A stretch of DNA of 64,000 nt from Tanytarsus gracilentus. Lineage: Eukaryota; Arthropoda; Insecta; Diptera; Chironomidae. This document shows positions 35,003 through 47,337 of this stretch, in pieces (position 1 is the first letter of the stretch; each line of letters begins with the position of its first letter). The notes beneath the pieces were generated by a model. The model did no database searches. It was not told the DNA's origin and saw only the letters and a list, made by a program, of their open reading frames with translations. The stretch is taken from positions 3,949,501 to 4,013,500 of the forward strand of contig JAXRKN010000041.1 in NCBI GenBank assembly GCA_038502055.1, given 5' to 3'. The translations under genes were made by a program, and so were the position numbers.

Positions 35003-36454
35003 ACAATAAAATTTGCACACTTCTCAAATCTTCTCAATCATCGTCAATATTTGACGACTTTGCACTTTCACCCCAACAGAGACTAAATTCATCTTCATCA
35101 TACTTAAACACACGCTGTTCATAATTTCCACGCAAATTTGTTGTAAATAAAAAATAAATATTTTTTTAAGACGAAAAAAGATTGATTTATTGTCAAATTT
35201 TTCAGAATTTAAATACTGTGCATAACCCCGATGAAGCTATTGCTTCCGAAAAGTCATAAAATTAGTTTTTGAGAGTCATTTCACCTTCACCTATTCAACA
35301 TAAGGAAAGAAATTAGCATTTTCAAATGTTTTATTCAAATGACTGCTAAACGGTGCTCAATGCTTAAGACATCATAATTCATAATTCACGTGACACTCTC
35401 ACAGCATCGGTTATCTTAAGCCATTATTATGAGAGCCAACGGCTGACCTACCAATGATGAACTTAAGAGAGCGATTCGAAATGTTACAAAACATCATCAT
35501 TTTTCTTCTATTATGTAACTTTTAAATTTTATCGTGTCTTAATCGTGCGTTAAGATTTGACAGGCGACACATATTTAAGATTTCGAGATATTTCGATTTT
35601 ATTTTTTTGCGAGATTTAAATCGCTCAAATTTTATTTTAAATTAAATAAATCAAGAAATAAAATAAATTGCAATTGCTTCTGGGGATGGAACCTGAGAAT
35701 TTAAAAATATAAAATCAAAAAATTTCAACCCTCGTGACGAAAATTTTGTTAAAATTTGTCCCGCCTTGCAAGTGTTTCAATTATTTTAATCTTCTTTTTC
35801 ACTGTGACTGCGTTCAACTGTTGAGTTGAGATCTTTTTAACCTTTCTACACTGACCTTTCATTATTGTGTATGACTATACTTTTTTCCCATCGCGATGGC
35901 ATGCTGTTGATCCAGTTTTAATCTTACATTAAAGAGGGTCCGATCATAAAAATCGGATGCTGCTATTGTGCACTTTGATCATGTGGTTAGTGCTGTATTA
36001 TTTTCACCCTACTTTAACAATGAATTTCAATGAGCGCATTATCAAGCCGGTTATAAAAAATTTAAATCTTTTGTAATAAAATTAAAGAAATTTTGAAGTG
36101 AAGGGAAATATATTTCGGCACAAGAATCGATAAACGTGAAGATGTTATTGACCTACTCGCGATATTTTCACTTTCAATAAAGATTAATAAATTGCGAGTG
36201 AACTTATAAATGCGGTAGTTTATGGGGAATTTTTATTTTCCATTGTGAAAGAACTTTAAAATTGAAGTTGTGTGTCTTTTTACTTTAACCAATTAAATTT
36301 ACTTTGCAATTAAAAAGGTGATAAAGTTTCTTCAGGGAATGGAAAATATATTTAAAAAGTTTGATCATAATAACCAAGAATAATTGTTAAATTGAAGTTT
36401 TTATATTTTGTGTGAATTTTGATACGAAAAATTCTAATTTTTTTTAAATTCATC
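35003..36454. other. Intergenic between cuticle cluster and DNAI7-like gene
   Basis: AT-rich; polyadenylation signals for the upstream gene near 35145. Nothing else supported. Confidence 0.5.
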
Positions 36455-39400
36455 ATGGGAAAAGTGAGTAAAAAATCAATTTTTATTGCTAGATTTTCAC
36501 TATAAATTTTTAACGTTTTAAATTCAGAAAGAAGAAGAAGCGAGAAGGTGAGTCAAAATATTTTTAATGTCCTTAGATTTAATGATTAAAATCTTTTAAA
36601 ATCCAGGCTAGAAGCAGAACGACTAATTGCTCTCGAAGAAGAAAAAATCAGAAATTACCAACGACTTTTAGATGAGGCGAGAGAGTACAGCTTGAGAAAG
36701 GCAATTTTAGAAGATTCCGTGAAATATTTTGAGAGTAATTAAATTTCTCATAAAAATTATTTCAATAATCCAGGAAACTTAAAATACTTAAAATATGGAA
36801 AATTCTTCCAAAAGTTTAATTTTAAAAACTTCTTCCAGATCTTCTATCAAAAGTCCGCGAACACAAAATTCCACTCCGAGTCGAGTCTGACTGGAAAAAA
36901 TTCTTAAAATGCGAAAAAATTCCAAATTCTCAAGTGCCATCTGATGTTCGAGCATTTCTCTACAAATTTCAACTTGACTTCGAAGAATATATTGACCGCA
37001 ATGTCAATTGGTGGTTGAGGACTGACGATCGCAGTGACATGCATCAAGATGAAACTCGAAATCCCGACATAAGAAGGAGAATTGTCGAAAATTTTCGAAA
37101 GCCGATTGGAAGTTTTTACCACAAACAAATTCGACTGATGATGAAAGCTTACGAGAGCTTAGAAGACTCAATTCGTCGTAAAAAAGTTTCCGAGAGTCGG
37201 TTGAATGACCTCATAAAGGTGAGCTTTGAAAGCTCTTTCATGTTTCACTTTCGCTTTCATTTCATTCGCAGCTTCAAGAAAGCTTTCGTGAAACAACTTT
37301 GAAATTTTTGGATGTGCTAACGTTAGAGATTATTTCTCACATTGACCGTGAAATGGAATCAATGAACCCTTTGATAGCTGAATATGCGTACGCATCGTCT
37401 CCGGATTTCGTCAAGTTTATTTGGTCATTTAAAGATGTCACATTGCCCACAGATAGGTAATAAATCATGATCATAAATATTTTGCATCAAGGGATGAAAA
37501 CTTCAAATTTAAAAAATTTATTAAAGTGTAAAATTTAAAATATTCAAAGCTCACAAATTATTTTAAAAATATTTCCAAAACTTTTCACACCTTGAATTTA
37601 TTTTTAGAGATAAACTCGGCAAAATAAAATTAAACCCGCTTCAAATGTCAATAAATGTGTCAAAGTCACTCGACATGGAGTTATCAGCAGTTCGAGGTTT
37701 ATGGCTCAAACGCGATTTCTTCTCCGAGTATTGCCCATCCTTTAAACCTGCACACGAAATGGAATTCCTCGACCTGGCAACAGCAATCAAGATAGAGATG
37801 AAAATAAGACAAAAAATGACAAATAAACATCTTGATGAGATGCGGAGAGAAAGAGCTGCTTATGAGAAGAAACTAGAAGATTTGGCGATCGAAGAGAACT
37901 CAAAAAAGAATGTTGTGGTGGTGGTTAAAAAAGATAATAAAAAGAAAGCGCCTGAAATCGTGCCACCGATCGTTGATGAAACAACCTACGTGGATGTCGA
38001 TGAAGAATACATTGACTATGAGAACATGATACTGAAAGATGAAATGGAGAATTTATCACCGTTAAATCTAAATCTGAATATTCATGATGTTAACATGAGA
38101 GAATTTCAAATTTTGGGAGGAATTTATAAAATTGAATGTCTATTGAAACCTTTGCAAACGAAAGAGATTTACTTTCAAATGTTCATTAGATTGAGTGAGT
38201 GATTTTTTTACCATTAACAATTTTTTTTAATCACCCTTAATGTCTCTCCTTGGATGCACCAAAGAACAGATAAAAATTAGCTCAAGCTAAACTGTCGTGC
38301 ATCTAAATATCACTTAGTATTAATTAAAAGTCATAAGTTTTAAAACTGATTCACAGACGAGCTTCCCAACATCCTCCACTACACTCCATTTTATGAAACT
38401 TACACTCCCGTTAAGATGAAACAAGACAAAGACGATCGGAAATCGCAATTCTTGAAGAAATTCCAAGCAGCCAATGAAGAAGCTCTATCGACGCTTTTTA
38501 AAGTTGAACTAAAGCTTTCGGATAAAATAATTTGGTGGGAATGTCCGACGGTGTGTCGATGGGAGCCATGGGAGGAAAGTGATGAGTTTAATGAACTCGA
38601 CGAGAGAATTCAAGATTACAATTTAAATCATGAGAAATATGTTGAAAAGGAACAGCAAAAATTGTTTAAAGTTGAAGATCCATTTAAGCATAAGAAAAAG
38701 CTCCAGATTGAAGATTTTCAACTTTCTGCATATCCTGAAAATATTAAGCTTTCCACAATAGTCAGAGATTACATTGCGCCGATGATTCCAGAAGAATTTT
38801 TAACTCACGATGAAGCTGTAAAGTTCTATGAAACAAAACAAATCGCATGGAAACGCTACGTCGATCACTTGAGAGCTAAACAATATCGATCGGAAAAAAT
38901 CAAAAAAGTTCTTCAACTCGATGAATTCATGAAGCTTTTTGACATTGAAAATGCTCCATCGAGAAGTTTATTTCCAAGTGAATTTTGTAAGCGAATTCAA
39001 GTTATTGAAAATTTAGAAAAATCTCAAACAGTTCAGGTTGAAAGAAAAGAAAAAATGAAGCAAAATGTTCCGCCTTTTAATGTCAATATCGGTGAAGATT
39101 TTCCCATGAAAGATGAGCCGTTGATGTTGTCTGAATTGATTAAAAGATTTGAAGAATTTCACAATAAATTGAAGCCAAATTTTCTCGACATTGAAATTGA
39201 CTTGAGCGAACCAGTTGAGAAGAAAAAGAAGCCAAAAATTAAGGAGAGAAAAAAATCATTTCGAACCTCACAAAATGTTCGGAGATCAACACGCAGAAAA
39301 ACATCAATTAAAAATTCTGCGACTGATGGTCAAGAAACTTCTGATGAACTTGATGATTTTTCGGATGTCACTTCAAAGTCCGACGACATAAATCTCGCAT

Positions 39401-40397
39401 TAATTCCACATAATAAAGGAAAGTGGAGTAAAAAAGATGTTCATAACCAATCTTACGATGCTGATGAGAAAATTATTACATTTTATGCTGGAAAGTTGGG
39501 AAATTTTGGTTTTGCAACACGAAAATTTTACAACTTTCCCTTGAAGCATTGGGAATGTTATCCAGTGATCAAGAAAAAGGCGGAAAAATATGTCATCATG
39601 AAAATTGAAGGCCAAAGTCTCTCAATGGAATTTAAAATCACCAGTGCTGGTTACACTTTTGAAATTATCAAACCGCTAAAAGCTCCAATTGAGAGAATTA
39701 AAAATCCTGTCAAAGTTTTTGAGCTTAAAAAGGTAAAAATTAAACAGATGAAAAAATTTACGTTAAAAATTAATCGAAAAATTTAGGTTCGATTCCTAAA
39801 GTTTAAAAAAGTCAATTTTGGTGTATAAGTGTCATTTTTTGCATAAAAATTAATTAATTTTTTTTAGCTTCTCACATCGATCAACGTGAATTTATTTCCT
39901 GAAATTGACTCAAGTTGGTACATCGACAACTCTTCCGAAAAACACAACTCTATGGAATTCCACACTTACAAATCGATGGCAACGTATTGTCTCTCGCATC
40001 ATTTTATGCACGAAAAATGGAATCATCAACTCGATCGTCGAAGTGCAATCATAAAATCGCGCCAAATTGATAAGAAAAACTTTCGAGATATTTTGATAAC
40101 TCCAATGCGTGTGTTGTCGATTAATTTACTGCATGATGAATGCATCGATGGACTTGATCAGAGTTTAATTTATAAAGTTGAACCGGAAGAGCAAGAAGTG
40201 AGAAATTAGAAATTTAAAATTTTCAATGGAGAATTTAATTAATTTTTCTTAACCCTCAGTTTTATCCAGATCTTCTTAATTTTCTCAAAAACGAAGTCGA
40301 CAACACCGAGCATCGAGTGAATCAGCAAAGCTTTATGGTGATTTGGTATCTGCAGGCTCTCTTGATGAACATGCGACCATTAAGTTTCTCGGAATAA
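36455..40397 (+). CDS. DNAI7: CASC1/DNAI7-family axonemal dynein-associated protein
   Basis: Nine exons: 36455-36463, 36528-36547, 36607-36734, 36839-37218, 37272-37456, 37608-38194, 38357-39732, 39868-40197 and 40260-40397, giving 1050 residues. Exon 1 encodes only MGK and exon 2 only about six residues. The N-terminus is a Glu/Arg coiled coil (RLEAERLIALEEEKIRNYQRLL), followed by the CASC1-type segment WKKFLKCEKIPNSQVPSD and the NFRKPIGSFYHKQIRLM region. The middle is charged and Lys-rich; the end (FMVIWYLQALLMNMRPLSFS) matches the family's C-terminal helix. Members bind axonemal dynein and tubulin in motile cilia, so expression in sperm and chordotonal neurons is expected. It is longer than the mammalian form (about 720 residues), mostly in the Lys-rich middle. 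Confidence 0.8.
37488..37594. repeat. Miniature inverted-repeat element in a DNAI7 intron
   Basis: Begins CAAGGGATGAAAACTT and ends in the imperfect inverse TTTTCACACCTTG, filling most of the 151-bp intron 5. It is one of several similar short elements in the window. Confidence 0.4.
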
Positions 40398-41901
40398 AAA
40401 TTCACCGTTTAGAAGAAGATCAGGAAGTAAATTCTCACTATCAAGGTGGGCATTCGAGTGCATGTGACTCTTCTTAACCTGTTTCAAATGTTGCAAAAAA
40501 TATATAAAATTTTATTTGTGATTCAAAATTTTCTTCCTTATTGAGGCATAAAAATCTTAAATCTATTCACATGATGCTCAAGGCGATCGATAGGAATTAG
40601 AATGGCGTTTCTGCTGGTCAGCTGATATTCCTCTCGAAATTTAAAAGTTGTCAAAAATGTTAGTTTGGGAATGAATTTCGAAATTCTTAATGATAATATG
40701 GGCTGTTGAAAAAAAGACATTGGACTTTATGCATTTTGTCAGATTTCAGTCATTAGCTGAAGTTACGCGGTTCTTGTTGTTTAAACATCGCGAAGATGAT
40801 TGGAATTTTAAGTGCAAATTAATTTATAAAAATATTCAAATTTTAAAAATAAAATTTATTTAAATTATATTTTATTTAAAAGTTTAATTGAGTTTCAAAT
40901 AAAATAAAATAATATAAAAATATAAAATCCTAAAAAAATGTGTAATAAAAATTATTTTACACTTTATAAAGTTTTGTGATTTTTATCAAAAATTATAAAA
41001 TAAAGAAATTTGATCATGAAAAAATGTGAAATTGAATCCAGTGATTTGATCTCAAATGGTCAAAATAAAATTATTTTTCAATGTTTTCATCCCTTGGTAT
41101 TTTTTAAAATATCCAAAGTTCTTAAATATGGTCATATTAGTGCACGTGTTCTTAATAAAAGCATCATAAATAATAAATCCAACAATGACACACTTAAATT
41201 GTCAATGAAGCTTCTAAACTATAATCTAGGTGTTAATTGTTTAAAATGTTGAAATTAACTGAAGCCATTGATGTCTTTGAAATTCACATAAATCACATTT
41301 TGGATTATAAAAAAATATTAACACCATAAGAGGTGAGTGATTTTAACTAAATTCGATAAAAATAATTCTTGAACAAATCCGCAATTTTGTTTACTGAAAA
41401 AAAAAGCTCGACTGCAGACTTTAAGGCAGTCGCTAAAAGTATTAGCGGACTATTCAAGGATATTTACCCGACTAGATTTAAATGAAGTATGAAGGAGGAA
41501 ACCGATCGGCTTTTCTTCATTCTTAAGAAACGGCAAAAAAATTAACGCAAATGTGTTAAAGCAAGGGATGGAAATTAAAAAGTGAAAATATTTAATAAAA
41601 ATATTTTTTTGAAATTTTTCGTGAAAAATCTCAAAATTTCGTTCATTATAAATTTTTAAAAAAGATTTGAGTGGTTTCACATCCATTTTTTGTGACATAC
41701 CGAAAACTATTCGACTACAAAGCATTTTTGCATACACATATATGAGTCTGTAAGGGCTGCATCAAAAACTGGTTGAGCTTTTTTACTCTCATCTCACCTT
41801 ATCTTTTTACTATGGCACGTATAAAAGTCAGCTGATCGGAAGATTCTTCTTCATTTAAGATTCGATAGTTGAGTAAAAAAAATTATTATAATTCGCGCGT
41901 G
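40398..41901. other. Intergenic, AT-rich
   Basis: No supported gene. Two half-sites of the CAAGGGATG motif occur at 41087-41095 (inverted) and 41571-41580. Confidence 0.5.
41820..41855 (+). promoter_or_regulatory. TATA-type core promoter
   Basis: TATAAAAG at 41820-41827 and TCATT at 41851-41855, spacing about 33 bp; start codon at 41902. Confidence 0.65.
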
Positions 41902-42797
41902 ATGTCGAGAAAAATTTTAGGAATTTTTATTGTCGCAGTTTGCAGTTCACTTTGTGTGAATGCAACACTTTCTGATCTTGGCAGCATTCTTGGGCCAATT
42001 TTGTCAGTTAAGCAAGGAATTTTAAATGCAAAACGAAGTGGAATAAATAGTGGATTTGATGCTGCAAGTGGTGGACTTCAAACTGGTGCTGACAGTATTA
42101 GTGGAATTGCAAAATCACTTGGTGGCGCATTTTCTGGAATTTTCGGATCACTTTCGGGTTCACAAGGTGCTTCACAAAGTTCAACATCAGACTTCGGTAG
42201 TGAAAGTTCATCAGGCGGTGTCTCGAGCTCGGGATTGAGTTCAGCTTTTGAAAGTTCATCAGGTTCTCATTCAACATCAAACAATCAGTTTTCATCAGGA
42301 AATCAAGTGACTTCATTATCAGCCAATAATGGTGGATACAGCAACTACCTTCCACCACCACCACCTCCTTCTAACGGAGGATATGCTTATCAAAGACCAC
42401 AACAATCAGCAGCTCAATATGCTTCAGGATCGGCAAGCTACAGTGGTGACAGTGGGTTATCGCAGTCATTTGAAAGCTCTTCGGGTGCCAGCAAAGCTTC
42501 AGGATTAAGTTTTGGCGATAGTTCGTCAAGTAATTCAGTGCACTCCAAAGGATCAGGAAAAGCTCAAGGATCATCTTTCGGAAATATTTTTGGAAGTATT
42601 GGGTAAGTTTCGAATGAATTGTAACAAAAAAAAATATTTGTAAAAATTTATTTTCTAGCAAAATTCCCGTTTCTCTTCTTAAAACATCTCAAACTGGCGT
42701 CAACGGCCTTTTCGAACGCAAAATCAACTTCCTCAACTCTTTTTCAAATAGTTTCAACAAGGAAGACCAAAAATCAGACTCAAAACGCAGATTTTAA
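41902..42797 (+). CDS. Secreted Ser/Gly-rich protein, helical-module family
   Basis: Two exons, 41902-42602 and 42659-42797, phase 2, 279 residues. Signal peptide MSRKILGIFIVAVCSSLCVNA. The mature part starts LSDLGSILGPILSVKQGILNA, then is Ser/Gly-rich with a NYLPPPPPPSNGGYAYQRP patch. Exon 2 opens with IPVSLLKTSQTGVNGLF and ends KSDSKRRF. The open frame reaches 41869 but without an ATG. Similar architecture and C-terminal RRF/RRRF are seen in the gene at 44329. Likely an extracellular structural protein (cuticle, silk or secretion); no named family recognised. Confidence 0.75.
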
Positions 42798-44328
42798 AAG
42801 TTTAAGTAGAAAAAAATTTCTCTCGGCTTTTAAAAGCACTCGTGATTCAAGATCAAGGTTAATTTTTTTGAATCATCTTAAAATATTCATTGTTAATTAT
42901 GCGTTGACCGTTAATTTATTCAAAAAGAATTTATGAGCTTTTAAACGATGAGAGCTTAAACTTTTTGCGACAAAAGCTCGTTAGAAAGCTCTTTAGATTT
43001 TTTTTGAAGATAATTTAAATTTTAATGAACTCAAAAAATTTAATCTCGATTTTATCATAAGATCACACTGTACGCATTAAACTGAGAGAATTCATGAGAT
43101 TGTAAAAATTTTGCAAATAGACCAAAAAATAACACTTTTTATAACCAACCGCAACCAAGAATTATTTTAAATCATTTTTAATTAAGATCGAATTCTATAA
43201 AGAACAAAGAACCCCAAAAAGATTCTATACAATTTTTTTTAATATGTACATTCATAATTAGTCATGTAGTAGCTTCTATAAAAAAATATTTTTATCATTT
43301 GTGATGTGATGTACGAATTATTAAACTCGCTATCAAACACAACTTTGTATCAATGTATGTTGGTGGGTAAAAAAAAGATTGAAATAAAAATGATGAAACA
43401 CTAAGAAAACCAGTTTAAAAAGCCGAAAATTATTCATTCACAAGCGGAAGATAATGGTAATGAAGCTAGAGAAGAAAAATGTGTGAATCGTTGATTTTTT
43501 ATGTCATCGCTCGCCCATATCAAAACACTCCCATGCTGCTGCGTGTATCTTCATGTGTAAGTGTGCTTTCGAGTTTTGCATGTGATAAAGTCGATGATTT
43601 GCTCTGCAGCATGGCCAAGGTCAAGTCTATCGTCTATCATGACGAAGAGATTTTAATACTTTTTTTTGATTCAATGATTTTGAATGCAAAAAAAATAAGC
43701 TTGTTTTGAAGATTTTAGCTTGTGTGAAATTTTACATGCTGTTATTTTTGGATTTAATAATTTCATGCAATATTTTATTTTTGGATTGTTTTGAAATTAA
43801 ACAAGGTGTGAAAACTATTTATTATAAAGTTCTTTATATTTTTAATTTATGATTTGAATTTTAAAGAATATTTCAACTTCTTAATTTTTAAAAAACATTT
43901 TTTAGTATTTCCATTCCTCTAAAAATTGGTTTAATTTTTATACAGTTTGAAGTTTCCACCCCTTGATTTTCAATTGCATCACACTTTGATTCTTCAATTT
44001 TACAGTTTCATAATTATTTGTCTAAGTTTTTCCTTTTAATCTTCATTCATGATAGAACGAAAACTTTTAAATTCTCTTAAGACTTTTATCATTTTTTTTT
44101 CGCGGCATTAACCAATGCCGATCCTAGTCACATGGCGCATCTTTCAACTTGATGATATTGAATCTCACGCTTTATGCAAGTCTGGTTTGACTTTTTTTTT
44201 GGTGAAAGGACAATATATACCAAAGTTGATAGAAGGCTTTCAGTCTGTATCATCGAAATGTATAAAAGACTGAAGTTTATTCAAATCTCGAGTCATTAAT
44301 AGTTAAACTGTTGCGGATCGTTGACAAA
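42798..44328. other. Intergenic, AT-rich
   Basis: Nothing supported except the core promoter of the next gene at 44261-44297. Confidence 0.5.
44261..44297 (+). promoter_or_regulatory. TATA-type core promoter
   Basis: TATAAAAG at 44261-44268 and TCATT at 44293-44297, about 34 bp apart; start codon at 44329. Confidence 0.6.
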
Positions 44329-45984
44329 ATGAAAGTTCTCGTGATATTGTCTATAACTGCATGTTTTGCGAATGCAGTCGTGCCACCATTCGATAGTCTT
44401 TTGAGCGGTGGGCTCGGAAGTATTCTTGGTGGATTAAACCCGTTAGGAGCAACAGTTCAGGAAGATACAGAACAACAAAATACACTAAATACAGGCCTCA
44501 GATTTGGAGGAATTTTTGGAAATAATCCGCGACAAATTGCTGGCGATGTTTTGGGTGTAAAAGTGAATTTGCTGACAGCATTGAGAGACACTCTGCTTGA
44601 CAATCAAAGCATTGATCTTGAAGGAAGTACAGCGGGAGCTGCAGTTGATGGAACAGGCGTTGGAATCAATGGTTTTGGAGGGACGTCAAGTGGAGGTGCC
44701 TCATCTCAAGCATTCTCAGCAGGAAGTGCATTTGCTTCGATGGGTGGTGTAGCTGAAGAAATTTCATCTGGACATGCTGGAGAGTCAGCTTCAGCCTCTT
44801 TCGGACAAGGAGGAGGGTCAGTATCAGGTTCTTTCGGTGAATCATCAGGCGCTTCTGTTCAAGGTCAAGAAGCATCAGCTGGATATTCGAATCAACAAAA
44901 TAATTACTCACCACCCGCAACTTCTTATGGAACACCTGAAGTTGGAAATGGATATAACTACAACAGGCCTCCACCACCACCACCCTCAACTGATAGTGGA
45001 TATGCTTCAAACGGTGGATACAACTACAACAGACCAGCACCGCCCTCAACTGATAGTGGATATGCTTCAAACGGTGGATACAACTATAACAGACCAGCAC
45101 CACCTCAGCCACCTCAAAACTCTTACATTGCTCCTCCAACAACAGGGAGTGGGTATGCTCCAAGCAGTGGATACAACTACAACAGACCAGCACCGCCTCA
45201 AAACTCTTACATTCCTCCTCCAACAACAGGGAGTGGATATGCTTCAAACAGTGGATACAACTATAACAGACCAGCACCACCTCAGCCACCTCAAAACTCT
45301 TATCTTCCATCATCAATAGGAAGTGGATATTCTAATGATCGTCCAGTAAACCCTCAAAACACTTACGGACCACCTGTTGGAAGCTACGCATCTCAATCTA
45401 GTAGTTTGGATACTTCATCGGGCTCAAGTTTATCACAACCAGAAGCAAGTTCAATTGGTCTATCAAATTCAGGTTCATCAAATGGTGGACGATTGAATTC
45501 TGAAGTGAGCTTTTCGCAAATTGGAAGTGCAGATGAATTTTCAAGCGGCAGTTCTTCTACAGGTCAATCAGGTTTTAGTGGACTTCAAGCAACACAATCA
45601 GATGTTGCGGGATTAAGTGCGTCGGGTGGGAGCAGTGAAAGTGTCAGTGCCGGTGGATCTCGTAGACATCAAGGAATTCAAGGAATTGCAGGTTAGTTTA
45701 ATTTCCAGGAATTTTCAAAATCTAAAAAATCGTAATTTTTTAAATTAATTAATTTTATTTAATTTTTAGAATCAGTCATTAAGTCAGGCGTTCAAGTTCC
45801 CATCAGTCTTTTAACCTCTTATCGAAGTGGAGTAAATCGAGGATTTGACACTCTTGCACGAGGCATTGAGGCACTGCAAAAAATCTTCAGTGGTGGAAAT
45901 TCAGCTGATGAATCTTCAAATTTAATCGACAGTAGAAATGATAGCTTTGACTTTGACTCAAATGACGTACGAAGACGTTTTTAA
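44329..45984 (+). CDS. Secreted Pro/Tyr/Gly repeat protein, helical-module family
   Basis: Two exons, 44329-45691 and 45770-45984, phase 1, 525 residues. Signal peptide MKVLVILSITACFANA, then LLSGGLGSILGGLNPLG. The central part (about residues 205-355) has six or so repeats of a unit like SGYASNGGYNYNRPAPPP, the first two identical over about 60 bp of DNA. Ser/Gly-rich flanks follow. Exon 2 encodes VQVPISLLTSYRSGVNRGFD and ends NDVRRRF. GYNYNRP repeats are reminiscent of proline-rich cuticle or silk-like proteins. An upstream in-frame non-ATG extension was ignored. Confidence 0.8.
44955..45300 (+). repeat. In-gene tandem repeats, period about 60-75 bp
   Basis: DNA units around TATGCTTCAAACGGTGGATA recur with near identity within the coding exon, encoding the SGYASNGGYNYNRPAPP repeats. 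The near-identity at DNA level suggests recent expansion. Confidence 0.8.
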
Positions 45985-46708
45985 AGTACTTCAAAATGTC
46001 ATCTTAAATTAACTCATCATCTCATGGAACTGACTATAATTCATTGTGCAATTTACTAAAACACTGTGTCATATTTTTTTAACATAACTTTGTTTGTACG
46101 TTTGTTATAAGTGTGAAAACCAAAAAATCAATCAAATGTAATAAATGTAAATTATTGAGTTTAATTTTGTGAAGGTTTTTTTGTTCAAGGTGTGGAAACT
46201 ATATTTTTTAAATAAAATCTTTAAAAATCACATTTTAAGAACAGTCAAAAAAAATCACTCTAACTTTTTTCCCAACATTAACCAAATCGTTATTTTATGA
46301 TCACTAATTTGTCGTTTTGTACTCGAAAAAGTTTTAAGAACATTTCATAAAATTTAAATTTAAATAAAGAGACAAAAATAATTTTCAGGATAAATGAATT
46401 TGACACTTGAATATCCCAAAAATTTACATGCATTCATTACTCTGACACGCTGAACAAACTAATGTTGGCTAATATTCTAACCCAGATTGCTACAAAAAAA
46501 AAGATTCTAAAGCTCTCACTCTAGACAGCTTGCACGACGTCTTCTCAGCTATTTACTTTTGATTTATTCCAAACATTTAACTTCCTTCTTGTCGTCATCG
46601 TCTCGCGAAGAATATCATTACACACAATTGTGTTAAAAGCACGATGCAGGCCATCAGTGGGGTCAGTATTCAGTGGAAAATCGAAGTGGTTAGAAGAAAA
46701 AAAAAGAG
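45985..46708. other. Intergenic
   Basis: AT-rich; 3' end of the previous gene and promoter of the next. No gene seen. Confidence 0.5.
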
Positions 46709-47042
46709 ATGAAAATTTGTTGGATTTTTCTAGTTTTGTGCATTTTTTGCACATTTTATGTTGATCAAAGCGATGCTTTTTTTCTCGGACACCATCATAA
46801 GAAGTCAAGTGCACATTCGCATTCATTCAATCCGTTCAGTGGAATTATCTCGTAAATAATTTTTAAGAAATTATCAATAGTGAAATTAATTAAAATTAAT
46901 ATTCAGGAGTGTCGTGGGCTTGAAAACTAGATTTTTTGAAATGATTCGCAGTGCATTTGGAAAAAAGCATCAAGCAATTTCATCATTTGCATCGTCGTCA
47001 TCATCAGGTCATCATGGTGGAGGATTGCATGGACTTGGCTAA
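46709..47042 (+). CDS. Small secreted His/Ser-rich protein, helical-module family
   Basis: Two exons, 46709-46851 and 46907-47042, phase 2, 92 residues. Signal peptide MKICWIFLVLCIFCTFYVDQSDA, then FFLGHHHKKSSAHSHSFNPF. Exon 2 (VVGLKTRFFEMIRSAFGKK) is a short amphipathic helix like the exon-2 starts of its neighbours, then a Ser run and HHGGGLHGLG. AATAAA lies at 47095-47100. The clean splice sites, frame and poly(A) signal support a real gene despite its size. Function unknown; a secreted His-rich peptide could bind metals, but that is speculation. Confidence 0.65.
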
Positions 47043-47337
47043 ATTTGAAATTTAAATATAGTGTAATTTTTTTTATTTAAAAGCCAAATGTTTCAATAAA
47101 ACTTTTAATGATTGTTAAAATGTAACGTGTTTATTTAAATTTTAACGAAAATTATCAAGAAGAAATTTAACGAAATATAATTTTCGCGCCAATTATTTTT
47201 TTTTCGTCTTGCATCAAACGCATTTTAGATAAATTTGTAAGTATTTCAAAATCTCGTGCTTTAATTAGCTTGAAAAGTACTCAAGTACTTTTGCTTTACA
47301 GAAAGAACTTAAAGAACGTTCGAAAACACTCACAAAA

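Noticed and set aside
41010..41252. 80-residue frame (begins MIMKKCEIES)
   Set aside because: No signal peptide, domain, paralog or promoter; AT-rich chance frame overlapping a CAAGGGATG-type motif.
41869..41901. Extra N-terminal residues before the signal peptide of the 41902 gene
   Set aside because: No ATG there; the ATG at 41902 directly precedes a normal signal peptide.
44666..45319. Opposite- and alternate-frame products in the proline-rich gene (His/Cys/Leu and Thr/Asp/Gln repeats)
   Set aside because: Shadows of the GYNYNRP coding repeat, which has a signal peptide, splice junction and paralogs.
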